This document shows, piece after piece, positions 35,708 to 53,300 of a stretch of 64,000 nt of DNA. The notes beneath the pieces are model-generated. The model was not told where the DNA came from. It saw only the letters and a program-made list of their open reading frames with translations, and made no database searches. Each line of letters starts with the position of its first letter. The first letter of the stretch is position 1. The stretch is taken from contig CAJNYU010000028.1 of NCBI GenBank assembly GCA_905331475.1, forward strand, positions 193,095-257,094, in the 5' to 3' direction. Source of the DNA: Rotaria socialis. Taxonomy: Eukaryota > Rotifera > Eurotatoria > Philodinida > Philodinidae. The translations under genes were made by a program, and so were the position numbers.

Positions 35708-36485
35708 CTATAGAAATAAAGTTAAAACAATAAATATTGTGAATAAAACCATTTCCTCAAAAGTCAATATGAGATAAGATAAAAAGAATACAATAAAATA
35801 AAACGATTGCGTCCAAAGGTTAGTCTTGTGTTAGATCACTTGTCATTGAATTAGATTCATAAAAGTAGTCAAATTAAAAGTTCGAATCGTTTGTTTCAAA
35901 AAAATTTGTTGTAGTAAATATATTTTCGACATATAGACAAGAGTATCGGTATAAACACAATAGATATCGATACTGATACGTTTAGGAATTACACAGGAAA
36001 GAACATCTCAATCTTGACTGATTCAATAGAAGCCAATCCAGTAGGACAAATCGAACACATCCAATACGCGCACAGCGGAAAAAGTTATTTTCAACTGGAC
36101 ATGTTTATCGGAATTCATCTTTACTTTTCTTTCCGAGTATGGTTCATCAATTGTAATAATAGTAATTTGCTAGACATCAATCAAATCTGTTAAATTCTAG
36201 TTATTAATCCTTATCCTACGACTTGAGCTTAATACTTTAATCATCCAAACTGCCCACGTTATTTTTTTAAATTTCGCTCTATTTATTCGTGACATCCTAT
36301 CTTTTTTTTGTGATTTTTAGTATAGTTTGTTCGGACGCTTACGAGAGAGAAAGATAACGATAACATATAGAGAACAGAAAACAAACAAACTGGAGAGGCA
36401 TTGATGACGAATCCACGTGTATTGAATTGCTTTTTCTTTCTTGACTATTCTTCCATTATCGAATATCTTTGAAACCAAAACACCA
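35708..36485. other. Intergenic, unresolved 5' region of the AKAP-like gene
   Basis: AT-rich. It may hold further upstream exons or the promoter of the AKAP-like gene, but I could not place them. Confidence 0.45.
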
Positions 36486-36558
36486 TGCCAGGGGAAGGAA
36501 TCAAATCTTCTGCTATCTGACTAAATCAGATGCATAGAACCACTACGCCATCCATGGC
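36486..36558 (-). tRNA. tRNA-like element, anticodon loop UUA (probable pseudogene)
   Basis: A 73-nt minus-strand segment folds like a tRNA. The acceptor is GCCATGG/CCCTGGC with one mismatch. The A-box TGGCGTAGTGG matches the Pol III consensus TRGYNNARNNG. The anticodon stem ATCTG/CAGAT is perfect around the 7-nt loop ATTTAGT, giving anticodon TTA. The T-loop TTTGATT sits in GATTTGATTCC, near the B-box consensus. Positions 8-9 read AT, so the segment seems to carry an extra base relative to a canonical tRNA, and T-stem pairing is only 4 bp. Anticodon UUA would read the ochre stop. A decayed tRNA gene or tRNA-derived SINE remnant is more likely than a working suppressor. Confidence 0.5.
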
Positions 36559-36730
36559 TAACTGCTCACGTTACTCTCTATTCAACATAATCTTAGTTTT
36601 CTCTTACTATCTCTAAAACTCTTATTTTAAAACCTAAGTCAACTTGGATTGTCAAAAATATAATATTATTTGTTCTTGATTATTTTTATCAATACTTACT
36701 AGTGGAGCCATATATACGAAAAGTTAACAT

Positions 36731-38840
36731 CTAAAAACCAGTATCTAACGTAATTGCCATGAATAGATCATTAATAATCGTTAAAATTTTGCTTTCATTT
36801 TGGAATAGACTACTTAAAGCAGCCGGTAAATTTCGCGTTGTTTCATAGCTTTCAACAAAAGCATAGAAAAATGATCCACATAAAAATTGATGTGGATAAA
36901 TTTTATAGACGAATGGCCGATTGAAAAATTCATTAGCATACATACTAAACATATATATTGTTTGTAAACAATTAAATTCATGTATAATACTGCAATCGAA
37001 TTTTTTCAAACCAAATACTTTTCTTGACATAGCTTTTAATTTTAAACCTATTGAACGACGTATTTCAGGTTCAATTTGTGTATGATTTCTATTATCGTCT
37101 ACTGATATTGATAAGGGTTTAATATCTTCCGATTGAAAATGATCGGTGTCAAATAAATGAATAGATTTTATTAATGAAACAATTATAGCATAGAGATAAA
37201 CAGGCGCAAGATTACGAATGGAATACCAATATCGGATGCACATTAACCAAAAATGATAATCCCTATGAATATGATTGTATGTTTGTAGGTCTGCCAATGA
37301 AGTTTTTAAGCATTTCAAAACAAAATCTTGACGTTCAATAAATGATAAAGAATTCAAACGATTAAGATCGAGAGCATTATCAATTTCAGTGATTTCATAA
37401 GCAACTGGTTTAAGTTGCTTCAGAACACGGTGATAAATAATAGCATATTCATCACATTCTGGATTATCCCATTTAATTAAACTTGCTAGACATGGTAACA
37501 TAGTTGGTATTGCATCCACATATATCGATGGTTCCTGTTCAATTTCAATATGTGCCGAACAAATGAAATGACGATGAATTAGCATTTCAATAAATGTTAC
37601 TGATAATTGAAGATCTGTTAAATTATGAAGTAAAAATTTTGGTACCGGCTGATTATGTTTGCTTTTTATTTCGGATAAATCTTTGTCAATTTGAATTTGA
37701 ATTTGTCCGTCATTCTGAAGAGAAAATATCGTTTTAAAAATAAAAATAAGCAAAATAAGAATCGTTTGACTACCATATTGATTGTATCAAGATAATCTCG
37801 AGCTAATTTAACAAAATGAGAATTTTTCAAAAGATTTCCATTGGTCGACGATGCAAAACGATAAATAAGTGTATCGGTCGGATTCAAATACGATTGAATT
37901 GCAAGTCGCATTTTCATTTCAATTTTCTTTCTTAATGTTTTATCAATTGGCAAAAGTAAGTTTTCTATTGCAGTATCAATATCATCAAATTGTTTCATCC
38001 ATTCCATTGCATACCAATGTTTAGTACGATTATATTTACTAATTTTATATACACGTGATTTGGCTACATTCGCCATAATATGATTGAACATTGGATCAGT
38101 TATACTTCCATTGATATAATCATTGCCACATAAACAACAAGCAAGTGAAAGCGTAGCAGAATTTAAACCAACAAAACTTTCAAGTAAAGTATCTATGGTA
38201 AATAATTGAGCTGATAAATAATGATATGAATCTTTTTCAATTGGATTGATATCAATATAATCAAATGGAATATAACCTTTAGAAAGATTATAACAATAAT
38301 AGTCGCTATCACGCGCTATCAAATAGCAATCCAGATGATTCGCTAATGATACAGATTCGTCATCACCTTCACCCAATGCTGATATATATGGAATATTCAT
38401 GGCATCGAGTACATTGATAAATGCTTGTCGTAATAATAATGGACTTAAATCGATATTGACACTGGTTCTTGTTGAATAATCAACGCGTCGTTGTGATCGT
38501 TCGAGTACTGTAGATAATTTTCGACTGTCCAATCGAGCACCATCAAACACAACAATGGCACTTAACATAAAACAAAAATTTAGAAAAATAAATAAATAAA
38601 TAAATAATTAATTTCTAGCACATACTTTATATCACAGATACGAAATGATTCAAATAATTGTTTACAATAATGATAAAATTTATCGTATTCACCGCCAAAT
38701 AAACAAGTTAAATGGCATTCTTTATACATTTGATGGTAAATTGAATTACCATCAAGTAACACATTACAATTGTGTAATTCAAATCGATTAAGTAAACTTA
38801 ATTTTTCTTCAATAAACGTTTGTAAACCTCGAATGCCCAT
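36731..38840 (-). CDS. ASTE1: Asteroid/ASTE1-like XPG-FEN1-fold protein
   Basis: Three exons: about 38604-38840, 37776-38557 and 36731-37717. The N-terminus has the Asteroid signature MGIRGLQTFIEEKLSLL, CNVLLDGNSIYHQMYKE and AIVVFDGARLDSRKLSTVLE, followed by GEGDDESVSLANHLDCYLIA with RDSDYYCYNL, matching the XPG-I region. The rest has the long helical C-terminal region typical of Asteroid homologues (LACCLCGNDYINGSITDP; ECDEYAIIYHRVLKQLKPVA). The family shares the PIN/FEN-1 fold; human ASTE1 is reported to act as a structure-specific nuclease limiting DNA end resection. Acidic residues of the metal site appear kept (LLDGN, FDGA, GEGDDE, RDSD). Length, about 670 residues, equals the family norm. 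The ATG follows a TTTTCTGAAG acceptor directly. Confidence 0.88.
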
Positions 38841-38862
38841 CTTCAGAAAAAAAATAAAATAA

Positions 38863-38900
<38 letters not shown>

Positions 38901-39391
38901 TGAACACGTAAATATTAAATATAATTATTTGTGTATCAAAACAAAAACCCAAACAAAACTTTAATAGTGAATGACTGATCAAAAAAAGAAACAAAAATAA
39001 GCATATTTAGAAACGTACGAGCAATACATGTCAGTGACTGGTACATAAAAGTGCACGTAGAATTACAGTGCACAAACTTGAGAGAAAAAAAGAGACGAAA
39101 CGCAAAAAAGACGAAAAGTTCGTAAAGAGCACGATAAAAAATCATATGGTGTGGTTGAAGGCATCTCTCATCGATCATAGTTGGCACAAAAATAAGAAAA
39201 AAAAACGCACGAACACAGGACGAAATTCGGACTGAAAGCAAACATTCACGAATAAAATTAAAATAAAATAAAATCGACATCAATCTGACTGATATGTCTT
39301 TATTCGAGGATGATAATGCACGAGATTTGTCGTTTGAAGATTCTTGTACTAATAAAAACAAACAAACAAACAGACAAGTAGCAACACATGT
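38841..39391. other. Intergenic with AT microsatellite
   Basis: An alternating TA run lies at about 38867-38893. An open minus-strand frame (38936-39361) is hydrophobic, without homology I recognise, and probably covers UTRs. Confidence 0.55.
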
Positions 39392-43588
<4,197 letters not shown>

Positions 43589-45610
43589 TCTATTATAATT
43601 TGAATAAAAATTCGACTGTATGATTCATTAATCTTTTATATTTGATTACCTATTACTAAACTTATGTGTAACTCTATATATATATATATATATATATATA
43701 TTGCACACACTTCAATATTCAATTCATCTGAAACAAAAGAATAAAAAGAAAACTAAATTCACCTATAAGTATATTTTTGTATGTACTTTAACCTGATTAT
43801 ACCATCAGATAATCGAAAGGATTAAAATAGGATAGTTATATATGCAAAAATCAAACGTGCTTTTAATAAATTTTGCTTTTCTTCTATCATTCATTTAATT
43901 TCATAGTCCTATCAGGCTTAAAAACTCGGAAAATATGGATATTTATTTAAATTTATGATCAGGACAATGCATTTTCTTGATGGATCGATTTGAGTGTTCT
44001 TAAATATAGAATATATTAATCAAATAGCACCATATAGGAGCTTATAAAAGTAGACTAACACATGTCAAACAACCTTAGCATTTCTAGAAGTAAAATCTCT
44101 TTCTATCGTATTATAATTGCTAGTTGTCAAAATAATCATCGTCGCATAGAGAGCAAATGGATTTAAGTTGACAACTCTTCATTATGCATAGACGATGTTC
44201 TTTCATATATCTTCTATACACATTGTTAAACTCGAAATATAATAAAAATAAACCTGAGAAAACTTCTTTGAATGACGCAAATAACAAAAAACTGACATGA
44301 AGCAGACTTGGATAGCATGACTTTGATGATCACAAGAGGCAAAGTGTGATGGAAAAAAAAGAGAAAAAACAATGTAATCGAGGGCGTCACAGTCTATTTA
44401 TTGAAATATAGAAGCAACACTAATACTAGTTATGAGAAAAAAGATAGAATAATATGTTGGCAGAATAGCAAAAGGAGAAGAAGAAGAAAACGACGGAGAA
44501 CCACCAATGATGACGACGACAAAGGGACAGAAAAAAAACTGGGCTTATGCGTATTTCTCATATAATACTTGATGCAATGTGACGGGATAGAATAGACGAA
44601 GAAAATTCACTAATGACGAACGACGAGACTCAGGGAAAAGAGAAAAAAATATAAGAAAACGAGTTGCTTCTGTCTGCGACATCTTCAAAGAAATATAAAG
44701 GAAAACCTTCTAGTATTCTTAAATTATCCTATCGTGCGTTTTGTGTTACCTTTTTTTATTTGTCTTCCTAGAAATCTATTAAGAAGTTTTTTTCCTGAGC
44801 TAAATTTGCTTACTATAATAATATCGTCATCAGTTCTCTTTTTTTCTCTCTTCTTCTCCCTCATATTCTTTAATGATAAAGTATTTTACTCGAAAAATGT
44901 TTTTGCTGCATGTGTCCTCAAAAAATTTATCGAGTTTTACAAGATTTTTCATTATAGAGAAAATTGATGTTTTCTACGATTCACAAGTATGCAAAGAGAT
45001 ATTTTTTAATGGAGACCATCGTTTAGTGTTTCTCTGTCAAATTCTTTCACGCGCATCTGGCTCTTGTCTATAAACAATAAGAATAGAATTGCATTCGACT
45101 AAGTTTAATCACCTGTTTTTGCGCGTGCGAAAGAAAAACGGAATAAAAAGAAAGCTCATTATATTAGTCTTATCATTGTTTGTGACGCAAAATATTAACG
45201 TCTATCAAACAGCGTCATCTGTTATTCAATACCATCTATCATCATTTTCATATATCTACATAACAATTATGGCTAAAAATAATCTAGAATAAACAAAATA
45301 CGAGAGTCTAGGTTTTTTCTCCGGACACAATATTCATTTATGCATAGTCATCTTTCTGTATAACAAGAATATTTTCTTTTTTTAAGCAAAACAAAAATAC
45401 ACAAAGATAGGAAAGAAATAAAAACAACTAATGCATAGCGTATGCTAACAAGTATACATATATACATTTACAGTAAATCAAAATAAAAGAGTGTAGTTAT
45501 CTACTAATATTTTGCCATAAAAAAAAAACATCCCCATTTCGATGGTCATAGGAAAACGAATTGCGATCTGACAAAAAAAACCCGTTGTCGACTAATGAGA
45601 GCATCACGCT
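43589..45610. other. Intergenic with AT microsatellite
   Basis: About 2 kb. A (TA)n run of about 24 bp sits near 43677-43700 and a purine-rich GAA/GAC patch near 44468-44520. Several short ORFs carry no recognisable content. No gene is supported. Confidence 0.55.
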
Positions 45611-47148
45611 TCATTTACATTCATCTGGGTCAACATTAATTGTTTTTGAATAAACATGTTTTTTTCCTAAATTATAATTTGTACTTAATGAATACTAAAT
45701 ATAAATTTACCTTCTATTCTACAGATTATATAAATCAGGAATAGAATTAATAGCGCCAGTAACAACAGGATAATTATTACTAATATAATTATATGTTTCA
45801 TTGATAATGCTGGCTTTAAAAATTCTTCTGTCGAAGTTAGAAATAATGACGAGACGGGAGTAGCATCTTAAAAAAGTCAAGTTTTACTTTGCTTGTTTCC
45901 TGTAACATATTATTTTCATACTAGTTGATCTTGTTACAAAAACATCATTGAGACAGTCGGAATTACAACTTAATTTTTCAATGGAATCAGGAATTCGGAA
46001 ATTATTGGAAGTAACATCTTCGATAAAGTCTTCTTCAGAACATTTATCGTAATTTCGACAAGACTTTTGTTAATTTAAAAATAAAAAATCAATTTGCAAT
46101 TATTTATTTATTAAATACTCACGCCATTACAACGACGAATAATAAATTCAATTCGATGAATAGCTACATCTTCGACGGTAAATATTATTTTATGACCAGT
46201 ATTCTCTAGGATTCTGATTGTAGAATAAACACATCTATAGAAATGAAAAGATTTGAATCATTTATTTTTTTTTGCTTTGAAGTCTAACGACATACGTATA
46301 GGAAAACCAATAATTGATTGACAGGCGATTTTCGTAGCCAGCACGTTTAGCCCAGAGAATTTCAAATGATTCATGACGGGCTAAATATAAAACACATGGT
46401 AATTATAAAAATATGAAATCGAAATAATCTCTCATTTACCCAATCTAGTAGTTGTGATATTAAAAGTATAGAAAATAAATTCGCCTTCATCTACTTGAAG
46501 AACACTAATCAATGGTGCAATGGATTTGTACTAAATATGTGACATTCCTGTGTTCTCATTTGTAAAGTTAATTGATTGAACTTACATCTATTTGACAATA
46601 GACACAAGCGTTCTCATCGTGTCTTGAGGATTTCTAAAAAAAAGAGATTAGAACAAATTAGTGTGGAATATTATACGAACCGATAAGGTGACTGCTTTTT
46701 TTACTAATTGAACTTTTAGATAATTTGAGCCAAAACGACTTATTCCACATTGGCCTACATTTGTTTTTTGTGTACCATTCTGACTACATTTTGATGTTTG
46801 GTTAGCGAATTTCCAATTGAATATGTCAGTCTATACGTAAATATTTATCATAGACAGCAGAAGCACCTTCTATTCATACTTACAGTGGCTTCATTGAATG
46901 TTAAATAGCTACTGTTACATTTAACATCAATATCTGAACCGAATGATAACGTTTCAATGAAAGGACAATAATCGCGGTCAAATCTTGACACAATATAATT
47001 TTCTCCTAAAAACAAGATAACAATATTAAGTACGATTATCTGTCTTTTAGATTTATTTATTGCCTGCACATGCGATCATAAAAGAATTAATAAAAATGAA
47101 TATTAATTTTGAAACAATAATTACAGATGAAAAAGAGCAAGTACACAT
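45611..47148 (-). CDS. Type I single-pass membrane protein, unknown family
   Basis: About nine short exons. The start MCTCSFSSVIIVSKLIFIFI gives a signal peptide ending near MIACAG. It joins NYIVSRFDRDYCPFIETLSF through a GC-AG intron (47006-47063). The Cys-rich ectodomain of about 270 residues includes GTQKTNVGQCGISRFGSNYL, RHDENACVYCQID, LQVDEGEFIFYTFNITTTRL, GYENRLSINYWFSYT and SCRNYDKCSEEDFIEDVTSN. A membrane span (MKHIIILVIIILLLLALLIL) is followed by a short tail reading HVYSKTINVDPDECK. Junctions checked keep frame. The strand-rich ectodomain with spaced cysteines is CUB- or receptor-like, but no family is recognised. A surface receptor or adhesion role is only a guess. Confidence 0.68.
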
Positions 47149-49295
47149 TTGGTATCGGCATCGAGTTATGACTGTAGCCTAAATAGAAAAAAATAATAAA
47201 GACAGGAGTTTTGCTTTTTCGCTGCATCTCTACAGGATTTATATTACATAAGCAGCAATCTATGAGAAACTGAGCAATAATAGGAAACGATTTCTTTGTT
47301 GGAAAGCAAGGCCAATCAATCTGTTTAATGCTCAATAATATTTGATGTATGCTTATATATTCTAAGAATGAGCAGATGCCTATGCCGATCTTACACTTAA
47401 AACAAAACTAATCTGAACTCGACGTCTTCTTAAGCAATAGCACCTATGGGAAAATAAAATATTCAATTATTTATAAGTAAAAAAAGAATTATATTGTAGG
47501 GATTCTCTGAATTCAAAAGAACAAAAATTTATTTTATTTCTTATTTTTCGAAATGATCTATGTGCAGTTCTTTTTCTGGCAACATTCATAGGCGAATCTT
47601 TTCATATGCTAACTAGATCCATAACATCCCCAACGTATCACTCACTAACAAAACTTAGCTGCAATTATGCGAATTTGGTTATTAGATTTTTTTTGTCTTC
47701 ATACCCTTTTTTCTTCTCTTTTTTCATTCTCCTTGCCGCCATTGACAAATATCTTTATTTCAAGCGAAGAAAAAAAAACAAAAAGAATAAAAAAAAAGAG
47801 CAAGCAAGTAATAAAAAACCTATTTTTTATATCGAATGGTGTCTTTCGGACGTATGCTTACTTTGTATCAACTATTTATATACAGCACTTCTGTTTCGAA
47901 CATTTCTCACATGTCTGCTTTATATTAAATAGAGAATAATTTTCACGTAATGAAGCCAATTCGAATGTTTAAAATTAATCTTGGATGATAAATAATCATA
48001 TTCAAAACAAAAAATGATGATCTGATCTTAAAAAAAGAAATAAAAATGATGTAGTAAATACAAACCTATATGAAAAGCTTAACTTGAAAAGATAAGAACT
48101 TTTTTCAAAAAAGATAGAAATGTCCTTCATTTAGTGTAACATTCAAGTATGAGTAATAAATTATGTAGAAAATCACATATGATAAGCAAATAACTAATTT
48201 AACAAATTTTGTTCGGATAAAAGTATCATAGTTTTCAAAGTTTTATTCTGTGAACGTCATTGCATGAAAGTTTTTACTTTATGGAAACAGGTTTTTATTT
48301 TATCTATAGACACGTTTTCTGCTGACATATTTATGCAAAAATAAGGAAATCAGAATGATTTTAACACAACTCTCTATGCCTGACGGAACCAACAAACAGT
48401 ATATTTCGCAGCTATTTTATACGTAAACAGCCTTTTAAAAATACACTTTGTCTTAGCATAGAATTTTCTAATGGAAGAAATTTACTTACAGAGTTTTTCT
48501 TGAGAACATAAATGTGCCTTCAAGGATTGTTTTTTTTCTTCTTCATTATGCACCAAACTCACAACAGTTACTATAATCATTATTTTGTTTGACGACTTTT
48601 TCTGAAATAACTTCCAAAAGAAAAGTTCTGTTTATGATCGAAAACACAATTATGTGATCAAGAAATTATTCTTTATTTTATTTTTTTTTGTACTGTTTTA
48701 AATTAGAATTTGTAAGATATCAATTTCAAATTTATTCATATCAGAACAGCATTTTATGATCTATGAAATAATTTTTATAGCTCATTCATATACGGTTCCT
48801 GATTTCCTTTACACAGAATCCTATACCGTCGTTTTATAATTATAAAAACTAAGGTTCAAACTATCTGTGTCTTATTATATATTTAATTAAGTGGAAAACA
48901 TCACATGATCTATTTCAAAATGTCAAGGACCTATGCACTTAACGTAACCTATCCATCATCAAATATCGGCAGGTCCGTATTTTATTGAAGTACCTGTGTA
49001 ATAAAGAATCTTTTTTGCCAATTTTGATTCAGAAAAAATGAAATAAATAATAATTTTCATCTCTATAATTGTAAAATAATATAATTTTTTCGAATCTATA
49101 GTTTTGTTTTAGTCACTAGTGACATCTGTTTGCAATTTCTGTTTGTTTCTTTCTGTGCACGCAGTCTGTTGGTGGTGTAGAACGCAAAGGCTACTTGTAT
49201 GTATTGCTTTTACTATTAGGTGTGTGTATGTCTTTTTTGCTGACATTGAATTTCATTCTAGATTATCATCTGTTTTCAAACCATCCATTACTGAA
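47149..49295. other. Intergenic with one possible short 5' exon
   Basis: About 2.1 kb. On the minus strand, 48493-48585 reads MIIVTVVSLVHNEEEKKQSL then KAHLCSQEKLC and ends at a GTAAGT donor. It could be a first exon of an unplaced gene. The plus-strand ORFs at 47606-47939 are low-complexity. Nothing else is seen. Confidence 0.45.
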
Positions 49296-49820
49296 ATGTC
49301 ATCATTAACACGTCTAACCATTTCAGCACCATCGGCTTTATGCCGTCTTGGTCAATTATTGGCTAACCGACAAATTATTTTTCAAAAACAAGTACCAGTA
49401 ATGAGTATGGCTAATTCATGGATGGTTCCATCTCAACGTACTATTGCTACATCAGCTATACGTCGTGATATTGATTCAGCCGCTAAATATATTGGTGCTG
49501 GCGCAGCCACTGTTGGTGTAGCCGGTGCTGGTGCTGGTATATTTTACTTTTTAAAACAAATAGCCAGATAAAGAAAAGCTTATTCCTGTTTTTAATTTTG
49601 TTTAGGTATTGGAACAGTATTTGGTTCATTAGTAGTAGCCTATGCACGTAATCCAAGTTTAAAACAACAACTTTTTTCATATGCTATTCTTGGATTTGCT
49701 CTTTCCGAAGCTATGGGACTTTTTTGTCTTATGATGGCTTTTATGTAAGTATAACAGGTTGTTTCTATGTTTAGTTAATTTTATTCTTGGATTTATTTTA
49801 GGCTGCTATTCGCTTTCTAA
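49296..49820 (+). CDS. ATP5MC: Mitochondrial ATP synthase subunit c
   Basis: This is the proteolipid of the F0 c-ring that carries protons through the inner membrane. Three exons. The presequence runs from [20 protein letters not shown] to [11 protein letters not shown]. The mature protein begins [20 protein letters not shown], continues [20 protein letters not shown] (polar loop) and ends [20 protein letters not shown] then LFAF. The proton-binding glutamate is in ALSEAMG. Introns start GTATAT and GTAAGT and keep frame at AGAG-IGTVF and AF-MLLFAF. The open frame extends upstream to 49119, but an acceptor (CATTCTAG) at 49255-49262 removes it, so MSSLTRL is the likely start. The sequence is near-identical to other animal subunit c proteins. 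Confidence 0.97.
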
Positions 49821-50380
49821 ATACTACTGGAAAGAAAAACACTTGAATTCTAACATTTTTATAAACTATGCGCATTCAATGTTGTTCTTTTCATTCGTGT
49901 AATGTGTCATAGGTTCTATTATCTCTAGCGTAATTTTTCTCATTCACGTGTGATTGATTTAGTTTCTAGTTTTATTATCTCTCTCTCTCTCGCTCTTTCC
50001 TATCCGAACCTTTTTCACTCCGGTTTGTCGTTCTGTAATTGCAACATCAACTTTTGTTTGTAGACAGTGTTCTTTTTTCGGAATTGAAAACAAACGGACA
50101 GACTTATATAATAGTCTTAATGAATCGATTGCAAATTATGATCAAGCACATATGAAAAAAAAACTAGCATTGAATGAAGGATTTATATATATATTTATTA
50201 TCTTTCTTTAAGATATCGAAAAGTTGGAAAATAAGTCTGATATAGGAGCAAAAGCAAAATCTCTCTTTTCTAGATTGGATGTGAGACAGAAAAGGCTATC
50301 GTTCGATGATTCATCGCAGTATTGAAGAAGTTTTATATTCTTAAAATTGAATTTCTTTTTGTTTAAGAAAGGTAAGTTGA
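49821..50380. other. Intergenic between ATP5MC and VWA8
   Basis: About 0.56 kb with a CT-rich tract (TCTCTCTCTCTCGCTC near 49980) and short TATATA runs. An acceptor-like TTTTTGTTTAAG ends about 12 nt before the VWA8 start. No gene is seen. Confidence 0.6.
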
Positions 50381-53300
50381 ATGTTCGTCGTTTCAAAGAA
50401 ATTGGTATGTCTTCGTCCGCTATTCCTTCGTTCGATTACTACCGATGTTCTTCGAATTGGATCTGTCACTCGTCCAGTGACACCACCAACGGATAGTAAT
50501 CAATCACTTGTTCCGATATTTTACTATGAAAAAAATCTTTTTCCACCACCATTTGTTCGTCATCTTGAATGGCTAATGAAAAAAGATAAACTTGGACAAG
50601 ATGCTTTATTCGTTGGTCCACCGGGACCAATTCGTCGTCGTCTTATTCTTGCTTATCTTGAATTAACCGGTAAACCATATCAATATTTACAATTAACTCG
50701 CGATACGACAGATTCAGATATAAAACAACGACGAGAAATTCAAAACAAAACAGCTTTATTCATAAACCAAGCAGCTGTCAATGCTGCTATTCACGGGCAT
50801 ACACTCGTTCTCGATGGTTTAGAAAAAACAGAACGAAATGTTTTACCCATATTAAATAATTTATTGGAAAATCGTGAAATGAATTTAGATAATGGACAAT
50901 TTTTAGTATCAACACAACGTTTTGATGAACTATTAAAATCTTATACGAAGGAACAGCTTGATCAATTGAATTTTATTCGTGTTCATGAAGATTTTCGTGT
51001 TATTGCTTTAACATTACCACCGTTACCCGATTATAAAGGACATAGTCTTGATCCACCATTACGATCTCGATTTCAAGTAAATGAATTTTCAATTATTCTT
51101 CCTAGGATAGTAATTTTCTTTTCAGTTACGTGACATGGGAAATGTGCCATTAAGTTTTACTGAACATACAAATCTTCTTCAATCACTTCATCCTAATGTT
51201 GATAGTCATTTCATTGAACAATTACTTTCTTTAGCATCTTTAATTAATTCAACTGATTTAGAAACTCTTAAATTAATTCATTTTCCGTTCGATCGTCTTG
51301 ATCTTTCAGTTCGTTTAGCTGAATTAATTCCAGCGATAAATCTTGCTGATTGTATTCATCGTATTTATCCCTATGAAATTCTTTATAGGCAATCAAAAGA
51401 ATCCAAACAAGCTATTCAACATATGTTTAAAACATTAGCTCTACCACAGCAAGAAAAAAATTCATCAAAGAAAATTATTAAAATTAATCGTCAAGAAACT
51501 AAAGCTACTGTTGATTATGAAATGAATGGAAAGCAATATCAACTAACGGTATTGTAATCGAATCATGAGAGGATTTTTTTGAAAGTATTATTATTTTTTT
51601 TCAGGTACCAGCTCATGATAGTAAATTAGTTATTAATTCACCAACATTTATTAGTACATCTTATCATGATCAACTTCTAGCTGATTTAATGTTAAGTCAT
51701 GCTATTGGAGATATGTGTTTAATTGGTCCGAAAGGTTGTGGGAAAAGTTTAATTATTGATCAATTTGCTTCTTTACTCAATTATCCAATTGAATATTTTG
51801 TACTCTATAAAGATTTATCAGCACGAGAGCTATTACAACAACGTATTACCAATGAAAATGGCGATACTCTATGGCAAAATACGCCACTCGTACAAGCAGC
51901 TATTCACGGCCGACTACTTGTACTCGATGGCATACATCGTTTAAATAATGATACATTAGTTTCATTACAAAGACTTATTCAAGATCGTGAACTTTTCTTA
52001 CCCGACGGAACACGTCTTCTTCGGTAAATTATTGAAACTAAGAAAAAATCAACATACAATGAAAGTGAATATTGTTTTCTTTTTGTAGGCATGATCGATA
52101 TGATCATTTAGAAAATCCACCAACAAGTATTCGTAGAATTCATCCGTCATTTCGTATCGTTGCTCTTGCTGAACCACCTTCAGGAGGCAATATTGCACCT
52201 AGTGAAGGTTCTTCGGTAAAATCCTCAAGTGAACAAAACTGGTTGAATGCTGAAACATTAAATTTATTTTTATATCATCAAATGCGTTCATTGAATTTAA
52301 ATGAAGAACGTGAAATAGTTTATTCATATTTATCGGCTCCTAATAAATCAATACCAGCTATTGAACATCTTCTTCAATTTGTTCATGAACTACGAAATTC
52401 ATCTGAAACACAATTGAAAACTGTAGCACAATCATTATCAACACGAAATGTTTTACGTGTCGCTAAACATTTAAAACAAAATACATCTAATTATCATCTA
52501 CAATTACGCGATCAATTAATTCGACAAACATCGGCACCATTTCTTCCACGACTTGTTCAAGATGCATTTTATGAAGCATTAAATAAATCAGGTCTTGAAA
52601 ATAATCAACCGGCTATATCGTCCGATATCAATTGGAAACAATCAGTTATGAATCCGAATGATTCCTCGAACAGTTCGTTTGAACATGCAGCAAAAGTTCC
52701 TTTTACAGTTTTCTATGAAAATCCAATACATAGTGAAATTATTCAACAAATGCATGAATCGTTTTTGTTAGGTGAACATTTATTATTAATTGGACCGCAA
52801 GGGTAACGATTTGATTGATGTGTTGGAATAAAATCTTATTTTATTATATTTACAGAGTAGCAAAAAATCGTATTGTTGATCATTATCTTCAAACATTAAA
52901 ATTGCCTCGTGAATATATTCAACTACATCGTAAATAAATCATCTTGAAGTCGATTTTACGAATGCTTTTTTGTTTTGCTATTTGTTATTCTAGGCGACAC
53001 AACTGTACAAAGTCTGACGATTCAAGCAAATATTATCAATGGTCGTATTGTCTATGAAGATAGTCCATTGATAAAAGCAATAAAAGAAGGTTCAGTTGCA
53101 GTTATCGATGAAGCAGATAAAGCTCCAACGAATGTAACAGGAATATTAAAATCTTTGATTGAAAGTGGCTCCATGTTTCTCAGCGACGGACGGCATGTTT
53201 ATCCGAAAGAAACAGGAGCTATTACAACAATACCATCGAATATGATTATTCGTACTCATCCAAATTTTCGAATGATTGTTCTAGCGAATAGACCTGGTTT

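Noticed and set aside
36486-36558. tRNA on the plus strand
   Set aside because: The loop would have C at position 33 and the A- and B-box matches are on the minus strand only.
38936-39361. 141-codon hydrophobic ORF between ASTE1 and CMIP
   Set aside because: Aromatic- and Leu-rich translation of AT-rich spacer with no start context, splice link or recognisable motif; more likely UTR.
47606-47939. Two overlapping plus-strand ORFs rich in Phe, Leu and Lys
   Set aside because: Low-complexity AT-rich translation; no splice context or protein signature.
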